Positions 10,796 to 21,469 of a stretch of DNA of 64,000 nucleotides are shown here, piece by piece. Each line of letters opens with the position of its first letter. Position 1 is the first letter of the stretch. Below the pieces are notes generated by a model that worked only from the letters and a program-made list of their open reading frames with translations, ran no database searches and was not told where the DNA came from. The DNA comes from Carettochelys insculpta (taxonomy: Eukaryota > Chordata > Testudines > Carettochelyidae). Location of the stretch: positions 16,417,001 through 16,481,000 of the forward strand of contig NC_134160.1 in NCBI RefSeq assembly GCF_033958435.1, in the 5' to 3' direction. The position numbers and the translations under genes are program-made.

Positions 10796-10989
10796 AGGCT
10801 CCCTCTAATTTTTTCCATCCCTGGGCAGAAAAAAATTAGTTATTTGCACGGAGGTACATGCAGATGTGCACCACCAATAGAAACACAGGCTCTTGGCTGT
10901 GAGCAGCTGTGGGTGCTCTGCTAATCAGCTGGGCAGCATTCAAGTCTCTCCTGGGTGGCTGCCCCGCTGCTCAGCGTACAGGGAACGCT
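10796..10989 (+). mobile_element. small transposon with 9-bp duplications, copy 1
   Basis: The 194-bp element starts AGGCTCCCTCTAATTTT and ends ACAGGGAACGCT, giving inverted ends of the form AGNGTTCCCT. It is flanked by a perfect direct repeat GGTTCCCACC at 10786-10795 and 10990-10999. Internal words 'gtgcaccacca', 'agaaacaca' and 'gtgctctgctaatcagctgggcagca' recur in the copies at 50530-50714 and, on the minus strand, 12908-13104. It has no coding capacity. A duplication of 9-10 bp suggests a Mutator-like or Merlin-like transposase supplied in trans; that is inference. Confidence 0.75.
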
Positions 10990-11002
10990 GGTTCCCACCC
11001 TT

Positions 11003-12898
11003 GGGTACAGCACTGCGGGGCCTTGCTGTAGGAATGGGGGAGGAAGGAAGTATCCTTGCAGTGTCTCCTCCAGATTGCTCCCAGGGCCGCCTCCTCCCTG
11101 CCCCTACGCTTGCTGAGAGCTTCCTGCAGCTCCCCAGGTCTCTCCTTTTCCAGGGCATGCCTCTGCAGCAGCATCCCACTGACTGGAACATGCAAGGGTG
11201 GCTGCCATTGCAGAGGCTTCTCGGCCAAGCTCTGAGAATGCAGCAGGGCCCCATCTAGTCCCTGCAGAAACACTTACCAAAAGGCGGATTCCTGTAAAAA
11301 GCCATTTGCAGCAAGCCAAGAGGTGCTGCTCGCAGACCAGCTTTGCTAGGCGGCCGGAACACAGGAAGGCTCAGAGCCTGCGGTCCAGACTGCTGTGCTG
11401 GCTTCTCAGGGAGCAGAAGCCTCAAGCTTCATGGTATTGATCACTGCGCTGCAGAGCTCCGAGGCTCTCTGCAGCTCCCCACAAATCAAAGCTACTTTGC
11501 CTCTTCACCGGCAATTAGCCCAGTCAGACACTTAGTGCCCCAGCTCTAATCTCCTGCCCTGGGCAATGAATAGTACAGGTGGGACTCATTCAGGCTTTCA
11601 AACATTCTCCTTCATTCCCACTTGACCCTCAGAGGAGCTGACAGTGATGGGGACGGAGAGAGGAGAAATCGCAGGACAGCACACCCTTGCTTGGGTGGCA
11701 GCTGCAGTTTTCACACAGCCCTGCTCTGTCCCTGTAGCCTATCCTGCACTAAAGCCAGCACAACAACTGGATTTGAAATTAAAAACTGCAAAACAAAGCT
11801 GAGTCGCCTCCCATAGCAAATCCAACCCATCTTTCCAGGCACGGAGGGTGTATACATAGATGGTATTTTCTGCACTTGGCCATTCATCATAGCATCTGTC
11901 TCCCGAATACCGAGCCCCACAGCTAACAATCTCCATGTTCCCTTTATCCATGGGAGCCAGAGCACCACACTCAGTAGGCTCATCAAAGCACCCTGTGCAT
12001 TCAGCTCACCTCCTGACAGTAGCAGGTCAGCTTGGGTGAGCTCTCAGGCTGACGGCTGGACTGTGTAGAAGCCATCCTGTGCATTATGTGCCTCCATGAT
12101 GTGTTGTCCTGAGCCAATCTGGCCTATTACAGGGCTGAATGCCCGTGAACCACAGGTGCCTGAGGATGCCCATCCAGTCACTGTGGTTTAGGTCTCGGGG
12201 TGGGAGGGTGGGGGAAGAGTCTTCTCCACCATGGTTGCCTTGGGTCAAAGTTTAAGATGATTTTTTGGGGCAGCCCATAAGCATTTGGCACAGGTGACCT
12301 TGGAGAGGTGACCATTTGAGAGCATGGGACCAGTTAGATAGGAAGATGGCCTCCTCATTCAACCTGAATTTGTACCATTGGATGTTTTCTCTCATTCAGA
12401 GATGCTTCATCTGACTGGTGCCTAGATTTCACTCACTCAGTCTGTGACAGCACTGTGGAGATACAGGACAACGCCACATCCTGGATGAACACTCAGCCTA
12501 ACTCTTCTAGAAAAAGGCAGGACTTGTCCCAGTTACAAGAACACAGCTTGGGGAACCCTCCAGACAGAACAGCCTGTGTGCCTGTCAGGAAGGCCTGTGA
12601 GTTTCGAGATCAGCCAAAGCAAAGCCCTGGCACAGTAAACACATCCGTGATACCTACAACTGCAGTGTGAACAGGTCACTTGAATTCTTGTGCCTTCTCA
12701 GAAAAGCTGGTGGACTGGATGATTTGCTCCATAGTGGAGTGGCTGGGTGTGAAGCTTGTTCTGGTCAGCTTGATCTCGGTAGTGTGGGCCAGCCAGATAG
12801 AGGCAAAACTTTCCCCAGGACAGAGGCCACGATAGTCATAACAATTCTGTTTGCTACCTTTACATTCCCAAAGCAGTAAAATAGTGTCTTGACACTAA
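11003..12898. other. unassigned sequence
   Basis: There is no recognisable gene, RNA or repeat. Frames up to 121 codons occur at 10893-11258 on both strands and look like chance. Confidence 0.45.
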
Positions 12899-12907
12899 GA
12901 TAAGACC

Positions 12908-13104
12908 AGTGGTCCTTGTAAACTGCACTCTTGTGCAGCTGCTCAGGGAGATTCAAATGCTGTCCAGCTGATTAGCAGAGCATTCACACCTAGCTTTGTC
13001 ATTTCTACTAGTGGTGCACATTCACACATGTCTTGGTGCACATTCAAATTTATTCAGGATGGAAAAAATCTGCATACAGATAGAAAAGATTAGAGGGAAC
13101 ATAG
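12908..13104 (-). mobile_element. small transposon with 9-bp duplications, copy 2
   Basis: Same family as 10796-10989, on the opposite strand: the plus strand runs from AGTGGTCCTTGTAAACTGC to TTAGAGGGAACATAG. The flanks GATAAGACC (12899-12907) and GATGGGACC (13105-13113) match at 7 of 9 positions, a decayed 9-bp duplication. The inner landmarks 'cagctgattagcagagc' and 'ctagtggtgcacattca' are the reverse complements of those in the other copies. Confidence 0.7.
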
Positions 13105-13113
13105 GATGGGACC

Positions 13114-15584
13114 AGCATCTGTGCCCCGCTTGATAATGAGTGTCTGCAGCCACAAAAGAATATCCGGTCCAGTGCTTGCTATGCAGGATTTCCACAGATT
13201 CTTGTCACTATATTTCCTGGAAGCATCTCTAATGTCTAAGGATTTTGTCAAGAGTGACAGAATGGGTCAGCTCAGCAACAGCTTTAGTATCAGTGTCCAA
13301 AAATCTTTGGGAGGAGGGCTGAACTGTTCATTACAGCACGTCAGGCATGCCCCTTCGGCACCAGCACATAGGTCAGGACCTCTGCGCCTGAACTTTCTCA
13401 TCTGCAAAGCTGCACAACTGTTCGTACAAGACATCCTTCCTGGCAGAAGCTTCCCTGAAGGGGATGGCTGACACTATGGAGTTAACTGCTTAATAAACAG
13501 CATCACCTGGCTGTTTCTCACACCATAGATAATGCCATAACTGACAACCGCTATTTTGCCCAGGTCTGTATTTCCACACAATCACTTAAAGAGCACTGGC
13601 ATAACAGTGCCATGGGAGGGCTCCCAGCAATGCTGTAGTAAGAGGCCAGCCAGGGCTCCATGCATACAGTGAGCCCAGCCAGCAGCACTACCCAGCCCTG
13701 GCACTCTTAGCACTGAGAACACCCACCACTGAGCCAGAGACTCGCCCTCGGCTGTGAGGTGGTAGCATGCTGGGGGGGGCGAGGCCAGCCCCTAGCACTG
13801 ACCCGCAGGGTGGAAATGATAATGGACTAGAGCTTTAGCACATCAGTTGAAATCCAGCCCAGCCGCTCATTGCCGAATGAGGTTATTCTGTTGTTCTGGT
13901 GCCAATCGCACACATCCTTTCACCTCTATCATCCAGCAGTCAGGTGGAACTGGGAGTCTCAGCAAAGGTTAATTAGGGCAGAGAGCTCAAGTCACTCCTG
14001 CAGGGGTTGCTCTAGGGCAGAGCTTTGGGAAGATCACGCTGCTCAGACAGGACTGCGGACTCCAGGGTTGTCTCCGCAGCCTCCTTCACCGTAAAGAAGT
14101 GGTCGCAGGACACTCACACGAAGACGTGGACCCTCCGTTAGGAATAGGAATGGCTATGCAATGGAGGGAGGTTGGCCTGGGCCTGGGGCCTCAACCCCTC
14201 ACATGGCTAGAGGCCCGGGGGTTCTTGTTCCAGACTGGCTGTGTCTTTACACAAGCTCCCTGTAGCTAGTGCAGAGGAGTCTCAGCTCACCTGGAATGCA
14301 GTGGGGGTGAAGGTGATGCATCAGTCCATCCTCACAGCCTTGCAAGAGTTCAGCTGCATGGTACCTATTGACTCGTGCAGGGGAATGCCCCACTTCTTGC
14401 AATATGGGGAGACCACTGTTCTAGACACAGAGCAATAAGCAGGTCTCTGCCCCGAAGAGCTGGCTATCCCAGTATAAGATGAGACAACCAATGAACACAA
14501 GCTGATGCAGGAATGCAACGCAATGAGACCTTCTGCACTTAGACCTTTAGCACAGCAGGGTGGATGATACTCCCGTTGCTGTTGCCTCGGCTGGACTTGT
14601 TCAGAGGAACTTTGGACTCTAGGGCAGTCGCACCAGCACTAAACCCATACCACAATCCCCTGAAAGTGGCTAGCTTCTAAGAACCACCATGCTGAGTGAG
14701 AACATGGTCATCTTGCCCAGTATCTGATCTCCAACAGGGGCTTATAGCAGAGCATCCTGGAGGTGGACACCATGATATGATGCCCAGCGGAGGTTGCAGT
14801 CATCAGTCACAAGCATTATCATAGAGAGGGAGAAGGGCCAGTCCAGTGATGCTAACAAAAGCATCCATGTAGCTGGGAGATGGCAGTTTCCACTAGTGCT
14901 ACTGGGAGACACCTCAACAATGGTTCTCAATCTGCAGCCCATGGATCAACTGGGGAATGGACCCACGGGGAAGTGCACCCTGCTCCAAACTCATACACGC
15001 TTTGTCTTGCCTTGCAGGCCAGTCCCACAACAGAACTGACTGGCCCATTTCCACCCCTTTACTCAGCTTGCACCGCCTGGGCCACCTCTCCTCTCTGGTG
15101 CCAGCCTGTGTGGGTGGTTCTCAGGGCAGGCCACGTTCAGCCCAGTGAAGTTAAGGCGGTTGGAGAGCAATGCTGCTGGGCCCTCCAGATCCCTCGGTGC
15201 TGCAGGGTCAGCAGCAGCCTGGCGCTTGGAGCATTAAAATGGCCCAGGCCCAGGAGACGTACAAGGTTAGGGTTGATTCCCGTCTTAGGCGTCACACGCC
15301 TTATTGCAGCATCTGCGGCTCTTTCCTTCTCTGGGTTGACTTCCTGCTCGTATCTGTTGTACCCTACAAAGGCTTCCTAGGCAGCTTGCTCATACGAGGA
15401 GACCTCCCTACCTCTAGCTCGTTAGCCAAAAGGTACGTTTTGGCATCCCAGGAGGAGCAGGCAGCAGGTCTATAGCTCTTGATGTCTGCAGGGCTCTGGC
15501 AAACAGGCGCTGAGTAGCCCTCACAGCTCCCTTGCGAGGTGGATCGTTATTTTTACTGCCATTGTTTGGAAGGGAGAATTGATG
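13114..15584. other. unassigned sequence
   Basis: I see no gene. A short MIR/L2-like repeat fragment lies at about 14425-14495 ('aggtctctgccccgaagagct'), like the one near position 280. The segment 13830-13960 is relatively AT-rich with 'ggttaattaggg' but has no other support for function. Confidence 0.45.
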
Positions 15585-15685
15585 CCTGGTGATATGAGGT
15601 GACTTGACCAAGGTTGTGCAGGGAGTCCCTGGCAGAGTTGAGGTGAACACTCAGCCCATGTTGACTCCTAGTGCCCTGTTTTTCT
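15585..15685 (+). repeat. MIR-like repeat fragment
   Basis: The text 'tgaggtgacttgaccaaggttgtgcagggagtc...ggcagagttgagg' matches the 'gtgacttgcccaaggtcacacag...ggcagag' segment that recurs at 19430, 22275, 28890 and 56660. It is diverged. Confidence 0.5.
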
Positions 15686-15689
15686 CAGA

Positions 15690-17217
15690 GCAACCATTTT
15701 AACTCTGGTCCCTGCTACAAAACCATGGAGCTGCACTGGTGGGGGAGGGGAGCCTGGTGCCTCCAGAAACTGAGCACCACCCACTATGCCACCAGTTCCT
15801 GGCCATTGCCTTCATAAGCGACTCTGGCAGCGCCCGGCTCGGCAGTGCTCCTTTAAGAGTTCTTGGAAAGCGGAGACAAGTGGGCACAGGAGGCCTCTGC
15901 AAGATTGATCACCTGCCCGTCCTGCTCAGTAAGTCGCAGCCAGGCACAGGCGGCTCGAGCGACTTGCCGAGCTTCCCCCTCTTAGCTAGAGACAACCCTT
16001 AGGAGCATTAACAGGCTCCAAGGGCAATTATTTACTGAGCGCTGTGTAATGATGGGCTCGCTTTTGATTTGATTGCTGTAAAAGGTAATAAGCGGATTGC
16101 CTCCCTATTACCCTCAATCAAGCCAGCACGGTGACATCACGTACATTTCCCACTAATTGGTCTTAATCCACTCCATGCAGGTTTGGTAGCTTTTGACGAC
16201 TCATGTGGGAGAGGGGGCGGGAGGCCGAGCTATGGAGTGTGGGGGGGGCTTTACACTTGAAGGACTTTTTATTATTTAAGTCCCCTTTGGGGGAAGGGCA
16301 GCAGGAACAATGCACGAGGCCCCAGGAAATGGGGCTGTAGCTCTGGCCGAGCACGCAAACCTGGCAATGGCTCAGAGGTCAGCGCTGAGCCCCTTTTGGT
16401 CTGCTGGGGTGGATGCCAATCTGAAGCTGGGCCCTGGGACTCAGGTGATAGCAGGGAACCAACTCCTCTGAGCCCATCCTCCACATGGGTGTTGTGGGGC
16501 CAGCTCTTCCAGGGGGCTGATGGCCACATCCTCCCCAAGTCAGCACCTACACGCAGGGTAAGAGTGTGAAAAGCATTTCAGCCCCCTGTGTGCAGTGCTC
16601 CTGTAACGAGCTGGGTGACCGTGAGTGTGCACTGGGGTTTGTGTCTGTGTGGGTCTGCTGGGGTTTGTGTAGGTGGCTGTGCATGTCGGCGTGTGTGTGT
16701 GTGCATGTGTGCACGCACACGCACCTGACACAGGCAGAGGGGGGTTTGTCGCCAGCTCCACAAGCTGTGACTGTAAACAAGAGGTGGATATCGGGGGTCA
16801 CAAAGTAGGGTCCAAAGCCAGAAGAGAGTGACCATGCAACCAGACAGACAGACAGAGAGAAGAGGGATGGAGCCACTGCAGCATTTCTCCTTTCCCTTCC
16901 CCAAGGATGAGGGCAGATACAAGAGTTCCTTACCCTGCAGTGCAGGGATCAAAGAAGAACAGGTTCTCCAACGCTAACCCTGGCCCCAGGGGAAGGCAAG
17001 AGCCTGCACTATTATCGTAGAGCCAGTAATGAGCACTGCTGCCCAGGAGAGCACCCAGGAAACAAACCCCAAGCAGCATATGGCCCCACCTTTGGGGGAG
17101 GGGTGTCAGACAGACAGAGACTGGGGGCGGGCAGGTTCCTGTCTCATTCTTCCACTTTGGCAACTTTTGCAGAACAAAGGGGTGCGCCAAAGGACTGAGC
17201 TGTGTGTGTGAGCAGAG

Positions 17218-17256
<39 letters not shown>

Positions 17257-17490
17257 TCTGTTTGGACTGCGATGTAGCCATCAGCGTGTTTGCATGGTTC
17301 TGTATGTCCCTGCCCGACGTGTGACTTTGTCAGGTTTTGAGAGCCCCACCTCTGATTCCCCGGCAGCGGAAGTGGTGAGGACATTGCAGAGCACAGGGGT
17401 TTGCACTGGGGGCAGCACGCTGATAGCTCTGCTTCTCTGTAACTTGCATGTTTCCTTGCCCAGCCTGGGCAGTTTATATCTGCTAGTGCA
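15690..17490. other. unassigned sequence including a candidate conserved element and GT-rich patches
   Basis: No gene is seen. Positions about 16000-16185 are AT-richer, with several homeodomain-type cores ('caattattta', 'gtaatgatggg', 'ggtaataagcgg', 'tcttaatccac') and a CRE-like 'gtgacatcacgta'; this is a weak candidate regulatory element. Positions 16620-16735 are a degenerate GT/CA-rich tract. Confidence 0.35.
17219..17255. repeat. (TG)n microsatellite
   Basis: About 18 uninterrupted TG units. Confidence 0.95.
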
Positions 17491-17491
17491 G

Positions 17492-18086
17492 TGAGCTCAT
17501 CTCAGGGATCCCAATGAGATCCAGACACTGCCCAGAGGAACTCTGCCCTGATGTGTGAACAGCTAGAGGAGCAAAGGTAGGCCCCACCATTGCAGTATTC
17601 CCCCCCACCGCCAGCCAGCCTCCTCTCCTTGGTCTTACTAATGACCAACTTAGCCGTAGCCGGGAGGAGGCAGATGAGGATGTCCCACAACAGTGTGGGA
17701 GCACAGATGGGGTATGCAAGCGTCAGGAGTATGGGGAGAAGTGCAGTCAGAACCTCAACAGGAGGTTCCGGAGGGGCTGGAAGAGGGGCTGGAACCTGAT
17801 GCACTCAAGGCAGATGTGTGCCGGGGTCTTCCTCATGCCACAAAAGGAACAAGTGTCAGGGATGGGGGTGAACCGCATCAAGTATGTGTCTGTGCACTCA
17901 CAGCTGCATGGAAGATCCTCCAGCCAACCTTCCTGGCTGGCTGCGGGACCAAGGTGAAATATAGACTGGTCCACTGGGGCATCCCATTCTGCATCTGGCA
18001 AGAGATCCTGCCTCTTGGTGTCCAGGCAGGACACAAGGGTGGGGAAGTGGAGCGTGTGAAGCATGCGCGTGTTCACATGGCATCTT
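17492..18086 (-). pseudogene. Tx1-type L1 LINE ORF2, C-terminal end
   Basis: The minus strand reads FTPIPDTCSFCGMRKTPAHI followed by CLECIRFQPLFQPLRNLLLRF. This is the C-x2-C...H-x4-C zinc-knuckle and the downstream hydrophobic repeat typical of the C-terminus of Tx1-like L1 elements. It continues in another frame with TAKLVISKTKERRLAGG and IRAEFLWAV. The 127-codon frame at 17747-18130 carries the knuckle, and a frameshift near 17750 separates the tail. Its upstream part lies beyond the CR1 insertion at 18618-19290. It is a dead copy; the clade is assigned by recognition. Confidence 0.75.
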
Positions 18087-18617
18087 AAGACCATACAAAC
18101 GGCCATTACTGGGTCAGACCAAAGGTCCATCTAGCCCAGCAGCCCGTCTGCTGACAGTGGCCAATGCCAGGTGCCCCAGAGGGGGTGGACCAAAGACAAT
18201 GATCAAGTGACTTGTCTCCTGCCATCCGTCTCCAGCCTCTGACAAATAGAGGCCAGGGACACCATTCCTACCCCCTGGCTAATGGCCTTTTATGGACCTA
18301 ACCTGCATACATTTATCTAGCTCTTCTTTGAACTCTCTGATAGGCCTAGCCTTCACAGCCTCCTCTGGCGAGGAGTTCCACAGGTTGACCATGTGATGTG
18401 TGAAAAGGAAATTTGTTTTATTAGTTTTAAACCTGCTACCCACTAATTTCATTTGGTGTCCTCTAGTTCTGCTATTATGGGAACAAATAAATAATTTCTC
18501 TTTATTCACCTTTTCCACAGCACTCATGATTTTATAGACCTCTATCATATCCCCCCTCAGTCTCCTCCTTTCTAAACTGAAAAGTCCAGTCTCTTTAACA
18601 TCTCCTCATATGGGACC
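18087..18617 (-). mobile_element. CR1-like LINE 3' fragment inserted into the Tx1 LINE
   Basis: The fragment is the same family as 4541-5088. The plus strand starts 'aagaccatacaaacggccattactgggtcagacc', and the minus strand encodes MIEVYKIMSAVEKVNKEKLF and TRGHQMKLVGSRFKTNK. It is 5' truncated. Tx1 ORF2 text occurs on both sides, so it inserted into the Tx1 element. Confidence 0.85.
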
Positions 18618-19290
18618 TGTTCCAAACCTGGGTGTTGGTGCAGTTTGAAAGGGGACCAGCTGCAGCACATACAGACGGTTTGGGTGATGAGGGGGAGGCG
18701 GCTGGGAAGGTGTGCGGGGCTGGGGGCCTATGGAGAGATCTTGAGGGCTGGGGTGGGGGAGGCCAGGGCACCCTCTTGCAAGAGCCGATGAGGTAAACTT
18801 AAGCAGCAGGCCATAAACCGTCCTTCACCTCCTGAAGTACGCACTGGGGAAGCATGGAGGGTAGAGAGCCCCATGTGCTGAGCGAGCACCTGAGGCTTCA
18901 CCCTGTCTCCCCGGTTGTCATCCTGGAGGTTGCTAATCCTGGTGACATCTGGCAGGACCAGCCTCTGGCACAGCGAGGGGGACTCCGCCGCCTGCACACA
19001 GAGATATAGATTGTGGAGCAGGGGGTCTGCGAGGAGACCTGGTCCCAGGGTGGCCCCAAGGATCTGGTTGCTGATGGTAGTGACCAGGTCTGGAGGAGGT
19101 CAACAAGACAGAGAACACAAAAGCCGTGACTCAGCAAATCCAGCTTGTAAAGGCTGAAGGTTGGAGGAGGGATGACGTGTGAGCTGGAGGAAAGGGCCTG
19201 CAGGGGTGTGAGGAGGAGGGGGAGGCTGCCACACATTGACCAGTGTGCTAGAGCTGGGGAAGGCAGCAGTCAAAGCTGGCTAAGAGCCGC
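18618..19290 (-). pseudogene. Tx1-type L1 LINE ORF2, region before the C-terminal knuckle
   Basis: The minus strand reads LLHNLYLCVQAAESPSLC, then LVLPDVTRISNLQDDN and PQVLAQHMGLSTLHA. These match the conserved 'LLHNPxLxV...GVTxLGxL...AxxLG' layout found after the polymerase of Tx1 elements. Frameshifts separate the blocks. NRLYVLQLVPF at about 18650-18680 leads up to the CR1 break. The 5' limit near 19290 is approximate. Confidence 0.65.
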
Positions 19291-19394
19291 AAGCTGGGTG
19301 TGCTGGGAGGTGGGGTGTATAGGAGACAAAGAGGGGAGCCTCCATTATATTAGCATATATGCAAATAATTTGAGGCCTGTCACTAACCAATATT

Positions 19395-19508
19395 ATATTT
19401 AGAAAAAAAAGCATTCCTACAGGCAGTGGAGTGACTTGCTCAAGGCTACACAGCAAGTCAGTGGCAGTCAGGCCTACACCCCAGGAATCCAAACTCCCAG
19501 GTCCTTGC
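19395..19508 (+). repeat. MIR-like repeat fragment
   Basis: The text 'gtgacttgctcaaggctacacagcaagtcagtggcag' followed by 'ggaatccaaactcccaggtc' is the standard tail of the old MIR-like family seen elsewhere in the window. Confidence 0.65.
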
Positions 19509-19509
19509 C

Positions 19510-20200
19510 TTTACTGTCTGTGGTCAGTGCTGTAAAATAATCCCATGAGCCAACCTTGAACCACGCTCCAGTGACAGCCTCCTCCTGAGAAACCTGCTGA
19601 ATCAGATCCTATTGTCGAGATTAATTACCCTCGTTATTCCTAGCCTTGTCATAACGGACTTTGCCTGTAAGAGCATTGAGTGACGACTGCCCGGATCTTC
19701 AAACATCTCTCTGCAGAATGAGCTGTGCTCTCTGCCAACCCACATTTCCATCCAACTCCTGTTCTAGGCTGATTTACTGACGGTAATTACTGCTCACTGG
19801 TAACAGAATAGGAGCAGAGAAATTACGCTTCACTCCAGGAATAAGAAGGGGAATCAACAGGTCAGCAACAAGGGGAAGGACTCTGCTGCTCCCTGTGACA
19901 TTCAGGAAGATGTAACTGCTGGCCCTGGGCTACTGCTCTGGAACCACAGGTCTGGGTGCCAGCATGATGTCACCCATGTGGGTTCTTGGTCCCTGCCCTG
20001 GAAAGGGAGGAGGCTGAGACAGAGTGGAACCAGCCGAGGGGCTCTCCCTTAGCACTGTAAATCATGACCATGGCAATGGCTTCCTGATCTCCACATGGTG
20101 CCTGGTCACTGCTCTGGGGCTTCCTGTTTTGTGGGGCTCAGGGGGAAGCAGAATTTCAGGAAATCCCAACCAACAGGCCACAGTTCCGCAGGGGGCTGCT
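19510..20200. other. unassigned, partly AT-rich sequence
   Basis: No gene is seen. At 19610-19850 there are clustered TAAT/ATTA cores ('gagattaattaccctcg', 'gacggtaattactgc', 'agaaattacgc'), which resemble a conserved non-coding element; this is only a suspicion. Confidence 0.3.
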
Positions 20201-20204
20201 TCTC

Positions 20205-20405
20205 TCCTTACACATCCCATAGAGCTGGAAGGGACCTCAGGAGGTCACTGAGTCAAGCCCCCTGCCCTCACAGCAGGGCCAAGCACCCACCCCCTTTAAA
20301 AAAAATCTCTTTGCCTCAGATCCCTTAACAGCCCCTTCAAGGATTAAACTCATAACCCCAGATTTGGGTTGAGGGGGGCAATGCTCAAACCACTGAGCTG
20401 TCCAG
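20205..20405 (-). mobile_element. tRNA-headed SINE with a CR1-type tail
   Basis: The minus strand begins with a tRNA-like head, 'cagctcagtggtttgagcat' (A box) and 'ggttatgagtttaatcctt' (B box), and ends in a CR1-type tail, 'ggtcccttccagctctatggg'. The plus strand starts 'tagagctggaagggacctcaggaggtcac'. A tRNA head joined to a LINE tail is the design of the turtle Pol III SINEs that use CR1 enzymes. It is diverged and probably inactive. Confidence 0.75.
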
Positions 20406-20945
20406 CCTGCTTTCTGCCAGCCCTGGTACGTTTTCAAGCCCTGCTGGGCAATGACGTGGGTCTGAGGTGGCTAAGATGCATCTTTCTGACCATTCAGCAA
20501 AACTGCTTCTGTATGGGGCACAGGGCTGCCCACAGGGAATGGGGAAAGGGGCAGCTGCTCTGGGCCCAAACATCTAAAAGGACCCAAGGCACTCAACCAC
20601 CACTCCTGCTACCTTGGCTACGATAGCAGGTGGAGCTCCGAGACCTTTAAATCACCGCCAGAGCCCAGGCAGCACGTGCTGGGCAGTGCTGATGAGCTGG
20701 CTGGGGGAGGCTAGCCCCCTGCCCTGCCATTTCTTCCCGAGGCTCCGGCCCCCTCCCAACTTGCCCAGGGGCCCAACAATTCTGCTGGCATCCCTGATTA
20801 GGTACTAGGCTCTGACTTATGCTGGGCCACCCGTGCCAGAATTCAGAAGCATTCCTGCATTTTGTGAAGCTCTGGTGTTCTCCATATACGCTGAACTACA
20901 TTACCCCTCCAAGTTCCCAGGAACTGTAGCAAGAATGCCATAGGC

Positions 20946-21466
20946 CAGTGGTTCTCAACCAGGGGTACAAGTATCGCTGGGGATACATGCAGGTCTTCCA
21001 GGGGCTACAGCAATTTCGTGGTGATTGGCCTAATTTTACAACAGGCTACATAACAAGTACCAGGGAAGTCAGTACAAACTACAGTTTCATGCAGACAATG
21101 ACATGTTTCATCCCCTATGTGTGAAATGTAAGCTCAGTAGTTATATTTATATATTTATGACTCATGCATCTGATGAAGCAGGTCTTTGCCCATGGAAGCT
21201 TATGCTCCAAAATTTCTGTTATCTATAAGGTGCCACAGGACTTCTTGTTTTGCAATATTTATATTCCACGTGACTCATTTTATAATGGTATGGTAAAGTG
21301 GAGAAGGCAAGTCAGTGGGAAGTAACAGCACACCATGATACTTCTGCCTTTTTATGTCTGACTTTGTAAGCCAGTAACTTTGAAGTGTGCAGTAACTTGG
21401 GGGCATACAAGACCAATCAGACTCCTGGAAGGGGGTATGGGAGTCTGGCAAGGTCAAGAGCCACTG
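20946..21466. mobile_element. non-autonomous hAT-like element, split by a PLE fragment
   Basis: Left end CAGTGGTTCTCAACC, right end GGTCAAGAGCCACTG (reverse complement CAGTGGCTCTTGACC): 15-bp inverted ends of the hAT/Charlie type. The interior reads 'aggggtacaagtatcgctgggg', 'gcaggtcttccaggggct' and 'cttgggggcatacaagacc'. The 8-bp flanks CCATAGGC and CCTCGGTG no longer match well, so it is old. A PLE tail sits at 21165-21253. Confidence 0.8.
21165..21253 (+). mobile_element. Penelope-like element 3' tail inserted in the hAT element
   Basis: The segment reads 'gcatctgatgaagcaggtc', 'gcccatggaagcttatgctc' and 'ataaggtgccacaggacttc', the same tail text that follows the PLE coding region at 39870-39950. 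The flanks 21143-21164 and 21255-21277 share 'atatttatat' and 'tgactca', a roughly 22-bp imperfect target duplication. Confidence 0.8.
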
Positions 21467-21469
21467 CCT

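Noticed and set aside
13106..13480. Possible old coding remnant on either strand
   Set aside because: The minus-strand reading looked peptide-like in places, but stop density over about 123 codons equals random expectation.
16620..16735. GT/CA-rich tract as a possible regulatory Z-DNA element
   Set aside because: Degenerate simple sequence; no further evidence.
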